DNA from: Allacma fusca
Taxonomy: Eukaryota; Arthropoda; Collembola; Symphypleona; Sminthuridae
NCBI GenBank assembly: GCA_947179485.1
Contig: OX359249.1
Location: forward strand, 37,124,250 to 37,188,249
Direction: 5' to 3'
DNA length: 64,000 nt
In this document: piece after piece, positions 62,338-64,000 of the stretch
Layout: every line of letters starts with the position of its first letter
How positions within the stretch are numbered: the first letter of the stretch is position 1
Notes under the pieces: generated by a model
What the model was told of the DNA's origin: nothing
Database searches by the model: none
The model's input: only the letters and a program-made list of their open reading frames with translations
Program-made: the position numbers and the translations under genes

Positions 62338-63064
62338 ATATACAGAGTGGTAGTGTGTAGCTACATATTTACGACTACTACTGAATCATTGTAAAATGCT
62401 CAAAGGGCGAGGAAGGACATGTTCAAATATGTGTAAAAACAGATAGGGAACATGTTTATAAAAGTAGCAGTCTGACAAAAAAGAATAGCCCGAGATGATA
62501 GTGTCTTGACAAAGGATAATTGAGAAGGACAGAGGAGTGCGTAGGTGCTTCCAAAAATAATGTAATCTTAACTGTAATCTCCTTATGAATGCGTATACCT
62601 ATAGCGTTCAAGCAAGTCCACGGAGAGATGTTAAACCATGTCGTTGTGAGACTCTCGCACCACCAGTACCTCTTGTAAAATCGAAATCTTGTACGGGGAA
62701 TTGCAAGCCTTGCGTAAACCACACCGCCATGTACATGTTTCAATACAAGAGGCTGGCTATGGATGTGTAGAATCGTATCAGTTGGAAATTAAGACAATGC
62801 TATTTATCAAAGAGCGTTTCTACTCGATAGATATGCATGATGATAGCGGTCCGTGCTGTTGTAGTGTACTCCAAAATTACAGTGACCATATGTACTGGCT
62901 TGGAGGCAATGGATTGTTGTCAGACGCTGTCAAAGACATGAAAATGACGTTCAAGTAGCCAATCCTTTCCCGTGCTAGGCACAGTCTTTCTGGATTAATC
63001 ATATACATACAGTTACTAGGCGTTCAAAGCGCGGAGAGCCGATGTGCTTACCTATTTACGCTCT

Positions 63065-63088
63065 CGAGAGAGAGAGAGAAAAAAAAAA
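63065..63088. repeat. (GA)n / poly-A tract
   Basis: About eight GA units followed by a run of A. Confidence 0.75.
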
Positions 63089-64000
63089 GCCAGAATAGCA
63101 ATGCCGTCTCGATGACCAAATAAATACATTGTCAAGCTGATGATATGTTTTTATGGGCAGATCCTATTAGTACCTACCTATACCTTCTGTAGTAAGGGAC
63201 ACTATTTTTTTTTATATTTCAGTCGTTTATTTTCTATGATTTGCGGCGGAATTTTTTTTATTACAAATATATTTCAGGTCGATACGTACCTCCTTAGCTA
63301 TAAGCCTCATTGGTCATATTAGCTTTACTACTTCACACCACTCAGCATGTGTATGAAACTCAGCAAGGAGATAAATTCCGCATGTTGCAGTTCTCAGCTG
63401 AAGTCCTATAGGAAGAAAAAGACGGCGATAGATAAGGAAAAGCTAGGTATTTTTATTTGACACTCATCATTTCGTGTTCAACGGTTATTGCCTTATTGTC
63501 TTTATGGCACATTATTCAGTTGGCTTCTCTCTCAGTTTCATTTCAGTGGGTGTGGATATTGCGGGGATAAAAGCGAAAATCAAATGAAACACAAATCATA
63601 TGATGTAAGATACAAGATACAATAACCTTGCTTTTAGCTTCCAATCCGGCTCACATGAGGCGATGAGGCTGATTCGTGGGGCAAATATAGCAAAGTCACT
63701 TCTTCCCCATACTCTCCTCATTTCGTAGATGTAAAAGTATACGGTACGGCCTGATCTTCAGGCTGGGAATCCAGGTAGTAGTATTATCATTTAGCCCAAC
63801 GAATGCTACCACCAAATCACATACTTTTAAGCCTTTCCAATACATGTCATTAGAGCTGTTGGGAAGAAAGGAAATAAAGTTTTTACTCCGTCGATCATTT
63901 TACTCCCCGGATTAGATTTTATTCCCTTGTGCCGTCTTGGTCGATAACAATACCCACCAGTCTTTTGTATCTTTCCCACAGAAACCGCAGGTTTTTGACG

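Larger units (their letters stand above)
45500..64000. other. Gene-poor stretch with microsatellites
   Basis: Apart from the weak spliced-ORF candidates listed separately, this 18-kb stretch shows only short ORFs without domains, mostly lacking an ATG. It carries several dinucleotide runs (GA, CT, GT, CA). It may be intergenic or intronic. Confidence 0.4.

Noticed and set aside
1-64000. CRISPR arrays, bacterial operons, defence systems, viral genes
   Set aside because: None seen; gene structure with introns and poly(A) signals shows eukaryotic nuclear DNA, and the only regular repeats are microsatellites and transposon subterminal arrays.

Overview
This is an AT-rich animal nuclear sequence. 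Genes are interrupted by GT-AG introns of about 50 bp to 1.6 kb, with AATAAA polyadenylation signals, microsatellites, and hAT-type and tRNA-derived repeats. The clear orthologues (FBXW5, PPP1R11, DUSP12, an SLC22-type organic cation transporter and a divergent phospholipid scramblase) point to an arthropod. A hexapod such as a springtail is my guess, not something the sequence proves. There are no prokaryotic operons, CRISPR arrays or viral genes, and I found no new multi-gene system. The noteworthy items are unusual repeats, a divergent retro-copy-like scramblase and several unidentified small genes.

Layout: 0.4-2.3 kb holds small unidentified ORFs, including a two-exon C2H2 zinc-finger gene (minus) and a two-exon Cys-rich gene (plus). 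2.57-3.56 kb is a TIR element full of GGGCAT repeats. 4.68-5.58 kb is an intronless scramblase. 5.88-7.19 kb is a degenerate hAT transposon with a perfect 8-bp target duplication, arrays of CCTGTACCTGAA-like repeats and a fossil hATC domain. 7.2-11.7 kb is gene-poor, with a hairpin, a tRNA-derived SINE-like element and the 3' end of an unidentified gene. 11.7-15.3 kb is FBXW5 (7 coding exons, plus). 16.2-16.8 kb is PPP1R11 (3 exons, minus), tail to tail with FBXW5. 19.5-23.2 kb is the SLC22 transporter (8 exons, minus), head to head with an unidentified four-exon candidate gene at 23.4-24.4 kb.

From 25 to 41.4 kb I see no gene I can defend. 41.4-45.5 kb is DUSP12 (6 exons, plus). 46-64 kb is again gene-poor, with microsatellites and two weak spliced-ORF candidates (47.4-47.8 kb minus; 54.5-54.8 kb plus).

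The recognised genes are unrelated housekeeping functions: ubiquitin ligase substrate adaptor, PP1 inhibitor, transporter, dual-specificity phosphatase and membrane scramblase. They are neighbours rather than a pathway. The links between them are positional: a convergent 3'-end pair and a divergent promoter pair. All exon borders were read by eye from splice consensus, frame continuity and known family sequence; none has transcript support here.
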